Assembly: GCA_016200915.1 (NCBI GenBank)
Contig: JACQDV010000017.1
Coordinates: forward strand, 1-64,000
DNA length: 64,000 nt
From: Sphingobacteriales bacterium
GTDB taxonomy: Bacteria; Bacteroidota; Bacteroidia; Chitinophagales; Chitinophagaceae
Direction of reading: 5' to 3'
Part shown: positions 52,563-61,080 of the stretch, one piece after another
How the letters are laid out: each line of letters starts with the position of its first letter
How positions within the stretch are numbered: the stretch's first letter is position 1
Program-made: the position numbers and the translations under genes
Notes under the pieces: model-generated
Databases searched by the model: none
What the model saw: only the letters and a program-made list of their open reading frames with translations
Told to the model about the DNA's origin: nothing

Positions 52563-53477
52563 CTAATTCTTCATCAAGGAAATAAAACAATCTTCAATAT
52601 CAGGCCGCACCGCTTCCACTGTTACCGTTTCGGTAGTGGATTGCCTTATCCATTGTTCCAATTCTTCTTTCTTTATGTTATTCTTCAACACCAGGTGATG
52701 ATATTCGCCAAACGGGTAAATATCTTCTACTTCATTTTTTTCTTTCAGCTCATTCAGCAACTGCAGCATATTGGGCGACTTAACTGCCCACAATGGTTTT
52801 TTATAATCATCCACTATTCCCTGTGGTCTATTAATCGAAAGAATTTTACCGGTTTGAATCAAAGCAACCTTATCACACAAGCCAGCTTCATCCATATAAG
52901 GAGTAGAAACCAGGATAGTAATCCCCTGTTCCTTCAATCGCTTCAGCATTTCCCAAAACTCTTTTCTTGAAACAGCATCTACTCCGGTGGTAGGTTCATC
53001 TAAAAACAATACGGATGGACGATGAATCAAGGCACAGCTTAATGCTAACTTTTGTTTCATACCACCTGATAATTTTCCTGCTTTGCGGCGTTTAAAGGGT
53101 TTTATTTGCTGGTAGATATCTTTTATCAAATCATAATTCTGCTGAATGGTTGTATTGAAGATGGTAGCAAAGAAGTTGAGATTTTCTTCCACACTCAAAT
53201 CCTGGTACAACGAAAACTTACCAGGCATATACCCTACTCGCTTTCTTATCTCTTTGTAATCTTTCACCACATCAAAACCATCCACTATTGCATTACCTGA
53301 ATCAGCCAGCAACAAGGTGGTTAATATGCGGAACAGGGATGTTTTACCAGCACCATCCGGTCCAATAATTCCATACAACTCACCAGGCTTTACTTCAAAT
53401 GAAATATCCTGTAAGGCAGTAACTTCTTTTTTTTTGCCGTATGTTTTAATTATATTTTCAACAACAACCGCACTCAT
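52563..53477 (-). CDS. ABC transporter ATP-binding protein, YbhF N-half-like
   Basis: 304 aa. Walker A GPDGAGKTSLF near residue 42, signature LSGGMKQKLALSC, Walker B SVLFLDEPTTGVDAV, H-loop replaced by STPYMDEA (no His). The C-terminal 80 residues are a regulatory extension. In E. coli the two ATPase halves are one YbhF chain; here they are two genes. Confidence 0.93.
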   Translation of the reverse strand: MSAVVVENIIKTYGKKKEVTALQDISFEVKPGELYGIIGPDGAGKTSLFRILTTLLLADSGNAIVDGFDVVKDYKEIRKRVGYMPGKFSLYQDLSVEENLNFFATIFNTTIQQNYDLIKDIYQQIKPFKRRKAGKLSGGMKQKLALSCALIHRPSVLFLDEPTTGVDAVSRKEFWEMLKRLKEQGITILVSTPYMDEAGLCDKVALIQTGKILSINRPQGIVDDYKKPLWAVKSPNMLQLLNELKEKNEVEDIYPFGEYHHLVLKNNIKKEELEQWIRQSTTETVTVEAVRPDIEDCFISLMKN

Positions 53478-53518
53478 GCAATGATTCCTTTATTTATATG
53501 CATTCTTTTTTTACCAAT

Positions 53519-53680
53519 CGTTCCTACGGAACGAATCATTTCAATTATTTTTTTCTACCCACGAGATGTTCCTACGGAACATTTTCTATCTTACACAGTT
53601 ATTCTTTCTCAACCAGAAACCAGAAACCAGAAACCAGAAACCAGAAACCAGAAACCAGAAACCAGAAACCAGAAACCAGA
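53519..53680. repeat. GTTCCTACGGAAC pair and ten AACCAGA units
   Basis: GTTCCTACGGAAC occurs at 53520-53532 and 53568-53580, each a small palindrome. Ten exact AACCAGA units run 53611-53680 and end 1 bp from the stop of the HlyD gene. All frames across this block are repeats, not genes. Confidence 0.9.
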
Positions 53681-53681
53681 A

Positions 53682-54620
53682 TCAAAACTTCACCTTCCCA
53701 AACATGCCAATCTTCAGCAAACCATCATTCTTCACATTCACTTTAATAGCATACACCAGGTTGGCTCTCTCGTCTTTTGTCTGAATTGTTTTTGGCGTAA
53801 ACTCTGCTTTATCACTTATCCAGGTAATAATGCCGGGATATTCTTTGTACTTATCCTTTCCATCATCAATCAGCACTTTCACCTGTTGGTTTAATTTTAT
53901 TTTGGAGAATTGGTCACCCGTTACATAAGCACGGAGTTTCAATGTTGATAGATCAGCAATCTTATACAATGCTTTTCCGGAACTGACAATCTCACCTTCC
54001 TGTACATATTTGGTAAGCACTGTACCGTTTATTGGATTAACCACCGCAGCTTTATTTATCAAATCTTTTAACTGTTCAGCTCTTTTTCCCAGCGGGGCAG
54101 ATTCACTCAGCACACTTCTGTTTTGTGTATTCACATTATTTACCTGAACTGTCACCTGCTGACGGGTTACCATCATTTGTTTTTGCAATGATTCAATCTG
54201 AAAATTGATATCATCTAATTGTTTTTGTGTAGCAGCATCTGCTTTCAGCAGATTTTCAATTCTTGTTTTCTCATGATTCAGGTTAGCTAATTGTGTTTCC
54301 TGCACTTTTAACTGGCCATACAATAATTGAACTTGTGGTGTTACATCAGCAGTTTTTGCATTTAATGCTTTGATGCTTTCTTCCACTTGTTGCTGTTGAA
54401 GTATTAAGTTTTGCGGATCAACCAACCCCACCACACTATCTTTTGCCAGTAGCATTCCTTCCTCCACTTTCAACGAGAGCAGCTTGCCGGCCTGCATGGA
54501 AGACACCACTGTTTCTTCTGCTTCAAATGTGCCGGATGCATCAAACTTATTTTCATCGCTATTGCAGGATGCAAATACAATGACTGCTGAAATACTTAAA
54601 ACAAAAACTATCTTTTTCAT
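53682..54620 (-). CDS. HlyD-family membrane fusion lipoprotein
   Basis: 312 aa with lipobox VIVFASC near residue 18. Layout: N-terminal barrel strand (GTFEAEETVVSSMQAGKLLSLKVEEGMLL), a long coiled coil (residues ~70-175), then a lipoyl-like half (VNPINGTVLTKYVQEGEIVSSGKALYKIAD) and a beta-barrel. It links the ABC pump to TolC. Lies between the TolC gene and the ATPase genes. Confidence 0.92.
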   Translation of the reverse strand: MKKIVFVLSISAVIVFASCNSDENKFDASGTFEAEETVVSSMQAGKLLSLKVEEGMLLAKDSVVGLVDPQNLILQQQQVEESIKALNAKTADVTPQVQLLYGQLKVQETQLANLNHEKTRIENLLKADAATQKQLDDINFQIESLQKQMMVTRQQVTVQVNNVNTQNRSVLSESAPLGKRAEQLKDLINKAAVVNPINGTVLTKYVQEGEIVSSGKALYKIADLSTLKLRAYVTGDQFSKIKLNQQVKVLIDDGKDKYKEYPGIITWISDKAEFTPKTIQTKDERANLVYAIKVNVKNDGLLKIGMFGKVKF

Positions 54621-54663
54621 AATCTCATATTTTATTCCTCCCTTCAGGGAGGCAAGGAGGGTT

Positions 54664-55920
54664 TTATTTATTGCCTGATGTAGTTAGATAATTAATTTTT
54701 GCCTGTAACAACTGCAGTTCATGCGTAATACGGGTTTGTCGTGCCTGGTCTTCAGCGTTTACTTCCCGCAGGTAATCATTAGCAGTTATTACCCCATTCT
54801 CCAATTGTGCGTTAGCAGCCTGTTTAACAGAAACTCTTAGTTCAATAATTTCTTCATCTCTTGCAATCAACTGTTCAATTTTATCAATCTCTGCCTGCTG
54901 TTGTTTTAATTGTGTATTGGTATTTAGAAGGAACAAATTTTTCTGTACATCTACTATTTGATTATTAACACGAACCAGTTCTTTCTCTTTCCTCACAGTA
55001 TATAGCCCTCCAAAATTCCAGTTGAAGCGAACACCGGTGGTATAAAAGAAATCAAAATCGTTCTTCAAAAAATTCAAACCCGGTCTTCCATATCCGCCCT
55101 GGAAAAACAAACTGGCTTTAGGAAGTTTTTTTGATTCAATTAATTTATTCTGACCATTAAACAATTTTTGTTGCGCAGAAAATAGTTGTAGTTCGGGACG
55201 TCGTATATCAAATGCTGTTTTTGTTTGAGGCAATACCGGCTTTTCAAAAACAGCAGCAATATCTATTGTTTGATTAATAAACAAACCAATTGTTTCTAAA
55301 AGGCCCTTTCTTGTTGCCGCTAATTCAATAGTACGCTGGTCTGCTTTTAACCATTCTGCTTTCAGAACATTTAAATTAGATTTAAAAGAAACTCCATTTT
55401 TCACCTGAGCTTCTACTTTCTTCATTCCAGTCTCTAAATCTTTTTTGATTAAATCAACCTGCGCTACTTGTTCATCTATATACAATACAGAAAGATATAG
55501 TTGATTAATCCGCTCTTGCAACTTATATAACTCTACTTCTATTTTCTGTTGCTCTACTGTCGCATTCAGTTGTTGAATTTCTTTTTGTTGTTTTACCGCA
55601 CCACCATCATACAGCAGCTGACTTATATCAGCCAAAATTTTATACTGATCTTTTGATGGAGATGGAATAGTAATACCGGGAATAGGCACACTTATCTTCG
55701 TAACTTCTGATTGATAAGTTGCCTGTCCGCTTAAAGCAAATTGCGGCAGAAAATTCTTTTGCAGATTTTCCACCGTAATGTCTCTTGTCCTGTTAACTAA
55801 ATCCTGCTGCTTTATCAATGGATAGTTTTGTTTGGCCAGTTCATTCACTTTATCTAATGTGAGTGGCTGTGCAAACAATTTGCCTCCTGAAAGCAGTAAA
55901 ATAACTAACCACTTTTTCAT
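54664..55920 (-). CDS. TolC-family outer-membrane efflux protein
   Basis: 418 aa with a signal peptide (MKKWLVILLLSGGKLFAQ). Two repeats of long alpha-helical segments (NVLKAEWLKADQRTIELAATRKGLLETIG; NTNTQLKQQQAEIDKIEQLIARDEEII) and short beta segments (FFQGGYGRPG) fit a TolC trimer subunit. First structural gene of the pump, 40 bp after the tetR stop, with an operator in the gap. Confidence 0.92.
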   Translation of the reverse strand: MKKWLVILLLSGGKLFAQPLTLDKVNELAKQNYPLIKQQDLVNRTRDITVENLQKNFLPQFALSGQATYQSEVTKISVPIPGITIPSPSKDQYKILADISQLLYDGGAVKQQKEIQQLNATVEQQKIEVELYKLQERINQLYLSVLYIDEQVAQVDLIKKDLETGMKKVEAQVKNGVSFKSNLNVLKAEWLKADQRTIELAATRKGLLETIGLFINQTIDIAAVFEKPVLPQTKTAFDIRRPELQLFSAQQKLFNGQNKLIESKKLPKASLFFQGGYGRPGLNFLKNDFDFFYTTGVRFNWNFGGLYTVRKEKELVRVNNQIVDVQKNLFLLNTNTQLKQQQAEIDKIEQLIARDEEIIELRVSVKQAANAQLENGVITANDYLREVNAEDQARQTRITHELQLLQAKINYLTTSGNK

Positions 55921-55930
55921 ACTTACTTAT

Positions 55931-55945
55931 TTAACCAATGGTTAA
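55931..55945 (-). promoter_or_regulatory. TetR operator before tolC gene
   Basis: TTAACCA-A-TGGTTAA, a 7-1-7 palindrome 10 bp before the tolC start. Same arms as the site before tetR. Confidence 0.75.
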
Positions 55946-55960
55946 TGATTGAATAAAAAT

Positions 55961-56587
55961 TTATTTTTTAATAGCATCAATAATAAACTTTGGTATTTCT
56001 TTCTTCCGTTGTTCCATAGCGGCACTAAACTGTTTATCCTCTATCCGCATTACCCTTTGCATCATAGGCCGGGCAATAAACGGGAATATCGTCATCCCCA
56101 GCAGGTTCATCAGCAAATGCACAGGTGCAATTCTTTTAATGGTTCCTTTTTTAATTTCTTTTTCCATCTGTGCAAGGAAACCGGAAGGGTTAGGCAAATT
56201 TTCTTTACCCCAGATTTTATTGATAAACTGATCAGGGTCACGGTTTAGTTCATTCATCACAAACCAGGGCAGGTAAGGATTCAATAACATTTCATCAATA
56301 TACTCTTCTACAAACTGCTCAAACTTTTCAAACAATGGAGTATCGGCATTAAAGATGCTGTTGATTTTAGGAAAGAATTTTTTTGCTTCTTCAAGGAATA
56401 TTGTTTCAAACAATTTATCCTTATCCCGGAAGTAATAATGCAGCATCGCTTTGTTGATACCGGCTTCATCCGCTATATCCTGCATTCTTGCCCCGGTCAT
56501 TCCCTTTGTCATAAACACCTTACGGGCCGCCAGCAAAATGCGTTCTTCCGCACTGGCATCTTTTATTTTTGTTTTCTTTTTAACCAT
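55961..56587 (-). CDS. TetR/AcrR-family repressor of the efflux operon
   Basis: 208 aa from the ATG at 56587 (MVKKKTKIKDASAEERILLAARKVFMTKG); the longer frame from 56758 is discarded because it crosses the promoter and operator. Helix-turn-helix at residues ~32-52 (ARMQDIADEAGINKAMLHYYFRDKDKLFETIF). The C-terminal domain is helical, ligand unknown. It precedes the TolC gene in the same direction; palindromes flank it on both sides, so it likely represses itself and the pump. Confidence 0.93.
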   Translation of the reverse strand: MVKKKTKIKDASAEERILLAARKVFMTKGMTGARMQDIADEAGINKAMLHYYFRDKDKLFETIFLEEAKKFFPKINSIFNADTPLFEKFEQFVEEYIDEMLLNPYLPWFVMNELNRDPDQFINKIWGKENLPNPSGFLAQMEKEIKKGTIKRIAPVHLLMNLLGMTIFPFIARPMMQRVMRIEDKQFSAAMEQRKKEIPKFIIDAIKK

Positions 56588-56592
56588 ACAGT

Positions 56593-56608
56593 TTAACCAA
56601 ATGGTTAA
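56593..56608 (-). promoter_or_regulatory. TetR operator before its own gene
   Basis: TTAACCA-AA-TGGTTAA, 5 bp before the start codon and touching the -7 element (56609-56616), so a bound repressor would block transcription start. Confidence 0.8.
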
Positions 56609-56639
56609 CAAAAGTAGCCACATTTTCTTTTTTACCAAA
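56609..56639 (-). promoter_or_regulatory. Bacteroidota promoter of the tetR-efflux operon
   Basis: Minus strand: TTTG (56636-56639), 19 bp, TACTTTTG (56609-56616), matching TTTG-N19-TAnnTTTG. The operator follows directly. Confidence 0.8.
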
Positions 56640-56761
56640 TATTTTTTTGAGGGAATTGCAGTAAATTGAAGGTGAACCGCAGAAAAGAGCGGATGGTACA
56701 TCACCGGATTATTTCCCGGCAAGCTTACTTCTTCATCATTAAACACTGAAAAACACACAGT

Positions 56762-58195
56762 ATGAAAGTAAGATTACCTAAAGGCTGTCATAAAATATCT
56801 ACTTTATTATTCATCTCGATATATTGTTTGAGCTGCAGGCTGCACAGTCAGCCAACTATTAGTTTTACACCAATCATTACAGGGCTAAGCTCACCGGTTG
56901 ATATTGTAAATGCAGGCGATGGCAGTAATCGCATTTTCGTGGTGGAACAGGGAGGAACAATCAAAGTATTTAGTTCATCCTATACACTATTGGGAACTTT
57001 CCTCACAGTAACAGGAATAACCACCGGAGGCGAAAGAGGATTATTAAGTCTGGCTTTTCACCCGGATTATGAAACTAACGGATTCTTCTGGGTTTATTAT
57101 ACCAATGTAAATGGAGATGTGGAAGTAAGCCGTTACAAAGTAAGCACCGGCAATGCAAATGTTGCTGATGCAGCGAGTAAACAGGTATTGATAACTATAA
57201 CACATCCAACCTATGCCAATCACAATGGCGGTAAATTAAATTTTGGAAAAGATGGCTATTTATATTTTGGTACTGGTGATGGCGGCAGTGGTGGTGACCC
57301 CAATAACAATGCACAAAATGGAAATAGTTTATTGGGAAAGATGTTACGCATAAATGTATCAACGAGTGCAACGGCTTCATTCTATACCATACCACCCGAT
57401 AATCCTTTTGTCAATGATGCTAATGTATTAGATGAAATATGGGCTTTAGGTTTACGCAATCCATTCCGCTGGAGTTTTGACAGAAGTAATGGTGATATGT
57501 GGATTGGTGATGTGGGGCAGGATACAAGAGAAGAAATTGATTATCGTTCCGCCGCTAATTCTGCTGGTACTAATTATGGATGGCGATGTTATGAAGGAAA
57601 TAATGCTTACAACACTACTGGCTGTGCTGCTGCATCCAATTATGTTTTTCCTGTTTATGATTATGTGAATCCATCTTCAGGTTCTGCTTCTGTTATTGGC
57701 GGATTTGTTTACAGGGGAACTACATATCCTGATATGCAGGGCTACTATTATGCTTCTGATGTTTATTCCGGAAATCTTTATAAAATAAATATCAGCAACT
57801 TCACTACAACAGTACAATCAGGCGTACCAACTTTGATAGCAGGTTATGGAGAAACAGAAAACGCTGAACTTTTATGCGTTTCTCTCAATGGCTCAGCTTA
57901 TTCAGTACAATCAACTGTTACTGCTATTCCCGGTGTTAACAGTAATAACAATAAGCCGGTTATTTATCCAACTATAATAAATCAATCCACATTCCTTGTT
58001 AGTCTTCCGTCAGTATATGAGCAGTTACAAATCATAAGTATTAATGGAATAATTATACTGCAACAAAGTATAAGAGGAAGAACCGGTACAGTTGAAATAA
58101 AATTACCCGATGTTTCGGCAGGAGTTTATTTGGTAAGACTGACTGGTAAACAAAAATTTTTTACGGGAAAGATCATCGTAACAAGACAATCCTAA
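56762..58195 (+). CDS. secreted PQQ-dependent sugar dehydrogenase with T9SS sorting tail
   Basis: 477 aa with signal peptide. The body is a six-bladed beta-propeller of the glucose/sorbosone dehydrogenase group: GERGLLSLAFHPDYE, HNGGKLNFGKDGYLYFGTGDGGSGGDP (catalytic His and calcium loop), IWALGLRNPFRWSFD, DVGQDTREEID, GENAELLCV. The last ~85 residues (IYPTIINQSTFLVSL...GVYLVRLTGKQKFFTGKIIV) are a type A T9SS sorting domain. It would oxidise a sugar at the cell surface; cofactor supply and substrate unknown. Divergent from the efflux tetR. Confidence 0.92.
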   Translation: MKVRLPKGCHKISTLLFISIYCLSCRLHSQPTISFTPIITGLSSPVDIVNAGDGSNRIFVVEQGGTIKVFSSSYTLLGTFLTVTGITTGGERGLLSLAFHPDYETNGFFWVYYTNVNGDVEVSRYKVSTGNANVADAASKQVLITITHPTYANHNGGKLNFGKDGYLYFGTGDGGSGGDPNNNAQNGNSLLGKMLRINVSTSATASFYTIPPDNPFVNDANVLDEIWALGLRNPFRWSFDRSNGDMWIGDVGQDTREEIDYRSAANSAGTNYGWRCYEGNNAYNTTGCAAASNYVFPVYDYVNPSSGSASVIGGFVYRGTTYPDMQGYYYASDVYSGNLYKINISNFTTTVQSGVPTLIAGYGETENAELLCVSLNGSAYSVQSTVTAIPGVNSNNNKPVIYPTIINQSTFLVSLPSVYEQLQIISINGIIILQQSIRGRTGTVEIKLPDVSAGVYLVRLTGKQKFFTGKIIVTRQS

Positions 58196-58217
58196 AATAA
58201 TTTTTAACATCAAATAA

Positions 58218-58251
58218 AAAGAGAGAAAAGAAATAACTCTTTTCTCTCTTT
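58218..58251. terminator. bidirectional terminator
   Basis: Perfect 14-bp inverted repeat AAAGAGAGAAAAGA / TCTTTTCTCTCTTT with a 6-base loop, between the convergent sugar dehydrogenase and homogentisate dioxygenase genes, followed by T-rich sequence on the plus strand. Confidence 0.85.
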
Positions 58252-58286
58252 CTCTTTTCCTCTTTCTCTCCTTTATCCTCTTAGCC

Positions 58287-59444
58287 CTACTCAGCCCAAC
58301 TCATTACATAATCTTTATTCTCTATCTCCAATGCCTGCTTCGTCAGCATCAATGGACGAAAAGTATCTACCATCACCGCTAATTCTTTTGTTTCTTTAGC
58401 ACCAATACTTTTTTCCACTGCACCGGGATGTGGGCCATGCGGAATACCGGCAGGATGCAATGTCATCATTCCTCTTGTTACATTCTTACGACTCATAAAA
58501 TCTCCATCCACATAATAGATCAGCTCATCACTGTCAATATTACTATGATTGTATGGAGCAGGAATTGCCTGTGGATGATAATCAAATAACCGTGGTACAA
58601 AGGAACATACCACAAATGCATTTGTTTCAAATGTCTGATGAATAGGCGGCGGCTGATGCACCCGTCCAGTGATAGGTTCAAAATCATGAATAGAAAAAAT
58701 AAATGGATAGCAACAACCATCCCAGCCAATTACATCAAAAGGATGAGTACCATAATGCAATCCGTACAACATTCCCTTCTTCTTTGCTTTAATTAAGAAG
58801 TCGCCTTTTTCATCAAAGGTTTTTAAATCCTGCGGCGGACGAATATCCCTTTCGCAATAAGGCGAATGCTCCATCAGCTGTCCAAAGCGGCTCATATAAC
58901 GTTTTGGAAAACGCAGTGGAGTAAAAGATTCAACAATAAACAAACGGTTTTTATCATCATTAAATTCTATCTGATAAATCGTTCCTCTTGGCAACACAAT
59001 ATAATCGCCATAACCAAATGGCAGCTCACCATACTGTGTTTTTACTTTGCCGCTTCCTTCATGTACAAAGATCATTTCATCACCATCGGCATTTTTGTAA
59101 TAATAATCCGTCATGCTTTGCTGCGGTGCTGCCAGCACAATATGACAATCATTATTCACCAGTACGGGAACACGGCTGTCTAAAAAATCTTTTACAGGCT
59201 TAATATTAAATCCTTCAAAGCTGCGGTGCTGCAACATTTTCTCTTCTGCAATTTGCGGACTCACCTCCTTTTGTGGTTCTGTTTTGATGATTTGTGTTGG
59301 TGGATGACAATGGTACAGCAAAGCGTAATCATCACTAAATCCTTCTGTAGAAAATAATTGTTCACTGTACAAAGTCCCGTCGGGTTTGCGGTATTGTGTG
59401 TGACGTTTATGCGGAATGTTTCCCAATTTATAATAATGAGGCAT
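58287..59444 (-). CDS. hmgA: homogentisate 1,2-dioxygenase
   Basis: 385 aa, single-chain cupin type as in other Bacteroidota. Seen: MIFVHEGSGKVKTQYGELPFGYGDYIVLPRGTIYQI in the N-terminal cupin, and near the C-terminus DSDELIYYVDGDFMSR and HPAGIPHGPHPGAVE, with the His and Glu iron ligands. It opens the ring of homogentisate in tyrosine and phenylalanine breakdown. No other gene of the pathway is in the window. Confidence 0.95.
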   Translation of the reverse strand: MPHYYKLGNIPHKRHTQYRKPDGTLYSEQLFSTEGFSDDYALLYHCHPPTQIIKTEPQKEVSPQIAEEKMLQHRSFEGFNIKPVKDFLDSRVPVLVNNDCHIVLAAPQQSMTDYYYKNADGDEMIFVHEGSGKVKTQYGELPFGYGDYIVLPRGTIYQIEFNDDKNRLFIVESFTPLRFPKRYMSRFGQLMEHSPYCERDIRPPQDLKTFDEKGDFLIKAKKKGMLYGLHYGTHPFDVIGWDGCCYPFIFSIHDFEPITGRVHQPPPIHQTFETNAFVVCSFVPRLFDYHPQAIPAPYNHSNIDSDELIYYVDGDFMSRKNVTRGMMTLHPAGIPHGPHPGAVEKSIGAKETKELAVMVDTFRPLMLTKQALEIENKDYVMSWAE

Positions 59445-59450
59445 GTGAAA

Positions 59451-59485
59451 AGTTTATAGTTTATAGTTTATAGTTTGTGGTTACC
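59451..59485. repeat. 7-bp-phased array upstream of hmgA
   Basis: AGTTTAT x3, AGTTTGT, GGTTACC, in phase, starting 7 bp before the hmgA start codon. The end (GTGGTTACCAGC) matches the array at 46583-46617. The remaining gap to 59726 holds TTGTTGCGT and TCGCACACTTTTAC, related to the block at 46638-46657, and no gene. Confidence 0.8.
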
Positions 59486-59726
59486 AGCAGCAGTACCGCT
59501 GTTAACCATTTGTTGCGTTTACCCCCAACTTGTTGGCGGGTCGCACACTTTTACTGCAACAATTCTATTCAGCAACTAATTTCGGGAGAGTTCCAATGTT
59601 GCCAGCAGAAAAATATATTTCCACCGGCGTTTATCAATCTGGTATGTAAAGTTGCGGAAGAATGGCATAGCTGGTTCGTTACAGTAAAGTTAGGAAATAC
59701 TAATTTACAGCCTGAAATTTTATTAC

Positions 59727-60131
59727 ATGCAATTACATTGCGCAGGGCTACTGGTGATTAAGGACAGAAAATTATTACTGGCTTTCAGCAAAAACAAACA
59801 ATGCTTTTATTTACCGGGAGGCAAAGCAGATGCTGGCGAAACAGCCATTGATGCCTTATGCCGGGAAGTTGCAGAGGAACTGAATATATTATTATCAACA
59901 GATGAACTCAGTTACTATACACCTATCTCTGCTCCGGCCTATGGAGAACAGCAGGGTATCATTATGGAACAGGATTGCTTTTTACTGAACAAAGAAATCA
60001 ATCCTGTTGCATCTGCCGAGATAGGAGAATTAAAATATTTTTCATCTGAAGAATATTTGCTTCAACCCAACAAAGCACCGGGTGCTGTAATGATTCTGGA
60101 ACAATTACAAAAAGATGGATTAATAGATTAA
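59727..60131 (+). CDS. NUDIX hydrolase
   Basis: 134 aa. The NUDIX box is intact: GGKADAGETAIDALCREVAEELNI at residues ~31-54 (GxxxxxE, REVxEE). It hydrolyses a nucleoside-diphosphate-linked compound or RNA cap-like substrate, magnesium-dependent; target not identifiable. It is 2 bp from the phosphodiesterase gene. Confidence 0.92.
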   Translation: MQLHCAGLLVIKDRKLLLAFSKNKQCFYLPGGKADAGETAIDALCREVAEELNILLSTDELSYYTPISAPAYGEQQGIIMEQDCFLLNKEINPVASAEIGELKYFSSEEYLLQPNKAPGAVMILEQLQKDGLID

Positions 60132-60133
60132 GC

Positions 60134-60628
60134 ATGACAAGGATAGGATTGATATCAGACACTCATGGATATTTGGATGAAGCCATATTCAAACATTTTG
60201 AACAATGTGATGAAATATGGCATGCAGGAGATTTTGGAGGAGAAGAAATTGCTAAGAAGATAAAAGAGAAAAAAAGTTTAAAAGGCGTTTATGGGAATAT
60301 TGACGGACAGGATATACGAACGGTTTACCCGGAGCAATTAGTATTTATGTGCGAAGAAGTAAAAGTAATGATCCGTCATATTGGTGGTTATCCTCCAAAA
60401 TATAATCCTGAGGCAAAAAAAGAATTATTGATTCATCAGCCACAACTTTTCATCAGCGGACATAGTCACATCTTAAAAGTGATATATGATGATAAACTCA
60501 ACTGTCTGCATATGAATCCCGGTGCAGCAGGTAAGCAGGGATGGCATAAACTAAGAACCATCATCCGCTTTGTAATTGATGGCAGCAATATGAAAGACTG
60601 TGAAGTAATAGAACTGGGGACACGATAA
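60134..60628 (+). CDS. YfcE/MJ0936-family phosphodiesterase
   Basis: 164 aa calcineurin-like metallophosphoesterase. Seen: GLISDTHGYLDE (Asp, His), WHAGDFGGEE, VYGNIDGQD, RHIGGYPPKYN, FISGHSHILKV, LHMNPGAAGKQG. All metal ligands present. Hydrolyses phosphodiesters; true substrate unknown. Tight pair with NUDIX (2-bp gap). Confidence 0.93.
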   Translation: MTRIGLISDTHGYLDEAIFKHFEQCDEIWHAGDFGGEEIAKKIKEKKSLKGVYGNIDGQDIRTVYPEQLVFMCEEVKVMIRHIGGYPPKYNPEAKKELLIHQPQLFISGHSHILKVIYDDKLNCLHMNPGAAGKQGWHKLRTIIRFVIDGSNMKDCEVIELGTR

Positions 60629-60665
60629 TTGATAATGGATAATGGATAGTGGAAAGTGGAGAATG
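60624..60665. repeat. six 7-bp units after the phosphodiesterase stop
   Basis: GATAATT, GATAATG, GATAATG, GATAGTG, GAAAGTG, GAGAATG in phase. The first unit overlaps the gene's TAA stop (60626-60628). It lies between two convergent reading frames. Confidence 0.85.
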
Positions 60666-60670
60666 CTGGA

Positions 60671-60988
60671 TTATTTAAACTTGTGCACTGCTACTTCGTA
60701 ATGCTGCGATTTAGTATCATATCGTTTCAGTAAGGCCTGTGCTTCTGGTAACACTACAGCTTTTTCATAATCAGTGCCGGCAAAATCAATAATGCTTTGC
60801 CATTCATCAAACCACATAATCGTTATAAAAGTAGTTTCATCAGGTTGCGCTTTACGCAGCAGTTGTATTCCCTGCTATCCTTTGATCTGTTTTGTTTCGA
60901 TCCGGTGAAAGATTTCAGTTCTTAACAACGTTTTATACCTGTCAGCATTTTCTTTGGTGGTATAACCGTGCCATATTCTTGCAATCAT
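60671..60988 (-). pseudogene. antibiotic-monooxygenase-like (ABM) gene interrupted by an in-frame TAG
   Basis: Reading from the ATG at 60988 gives MIARIWHGYTTKENADRYKTLL...TKQIKG, then TAG at 60875-60877 (codon 38), then QGIQLLRKAQPDETTFITIMWFDEWQSIIDFAG...HYEVAVHKFK and TAA at 60671. Without the TAG this is a full 105-residue ferredoxin-like ABM/EthD-type protein, 35-40% like the copy at 62555. A Tyr codon one base away from TAG is the natural expectation at that place (GYKGIQLL in relatives). No frame shift is present, so the loss is a single codon. Confidence 0.75.
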
Positions 60989-61080
60989 GGCTCTTCTTTT
61001 AATTGATACAAGTTAACAGTAATAATAAAATATAAAAACCATACTACTGCTGAAACCGCAAATTCATTTGATGAAATGGC

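Noticed and set aside
53611-53680. CRISPR array
   Set aside because: Repeats are 7 bp, contiguous and have no spacers.
53482-53894. Frames of up to 137 codons across the AACCAGA array
   Set aside because: They read the tandem repeat (repeated NQKPE) and then the antisense of the HlyD gene.
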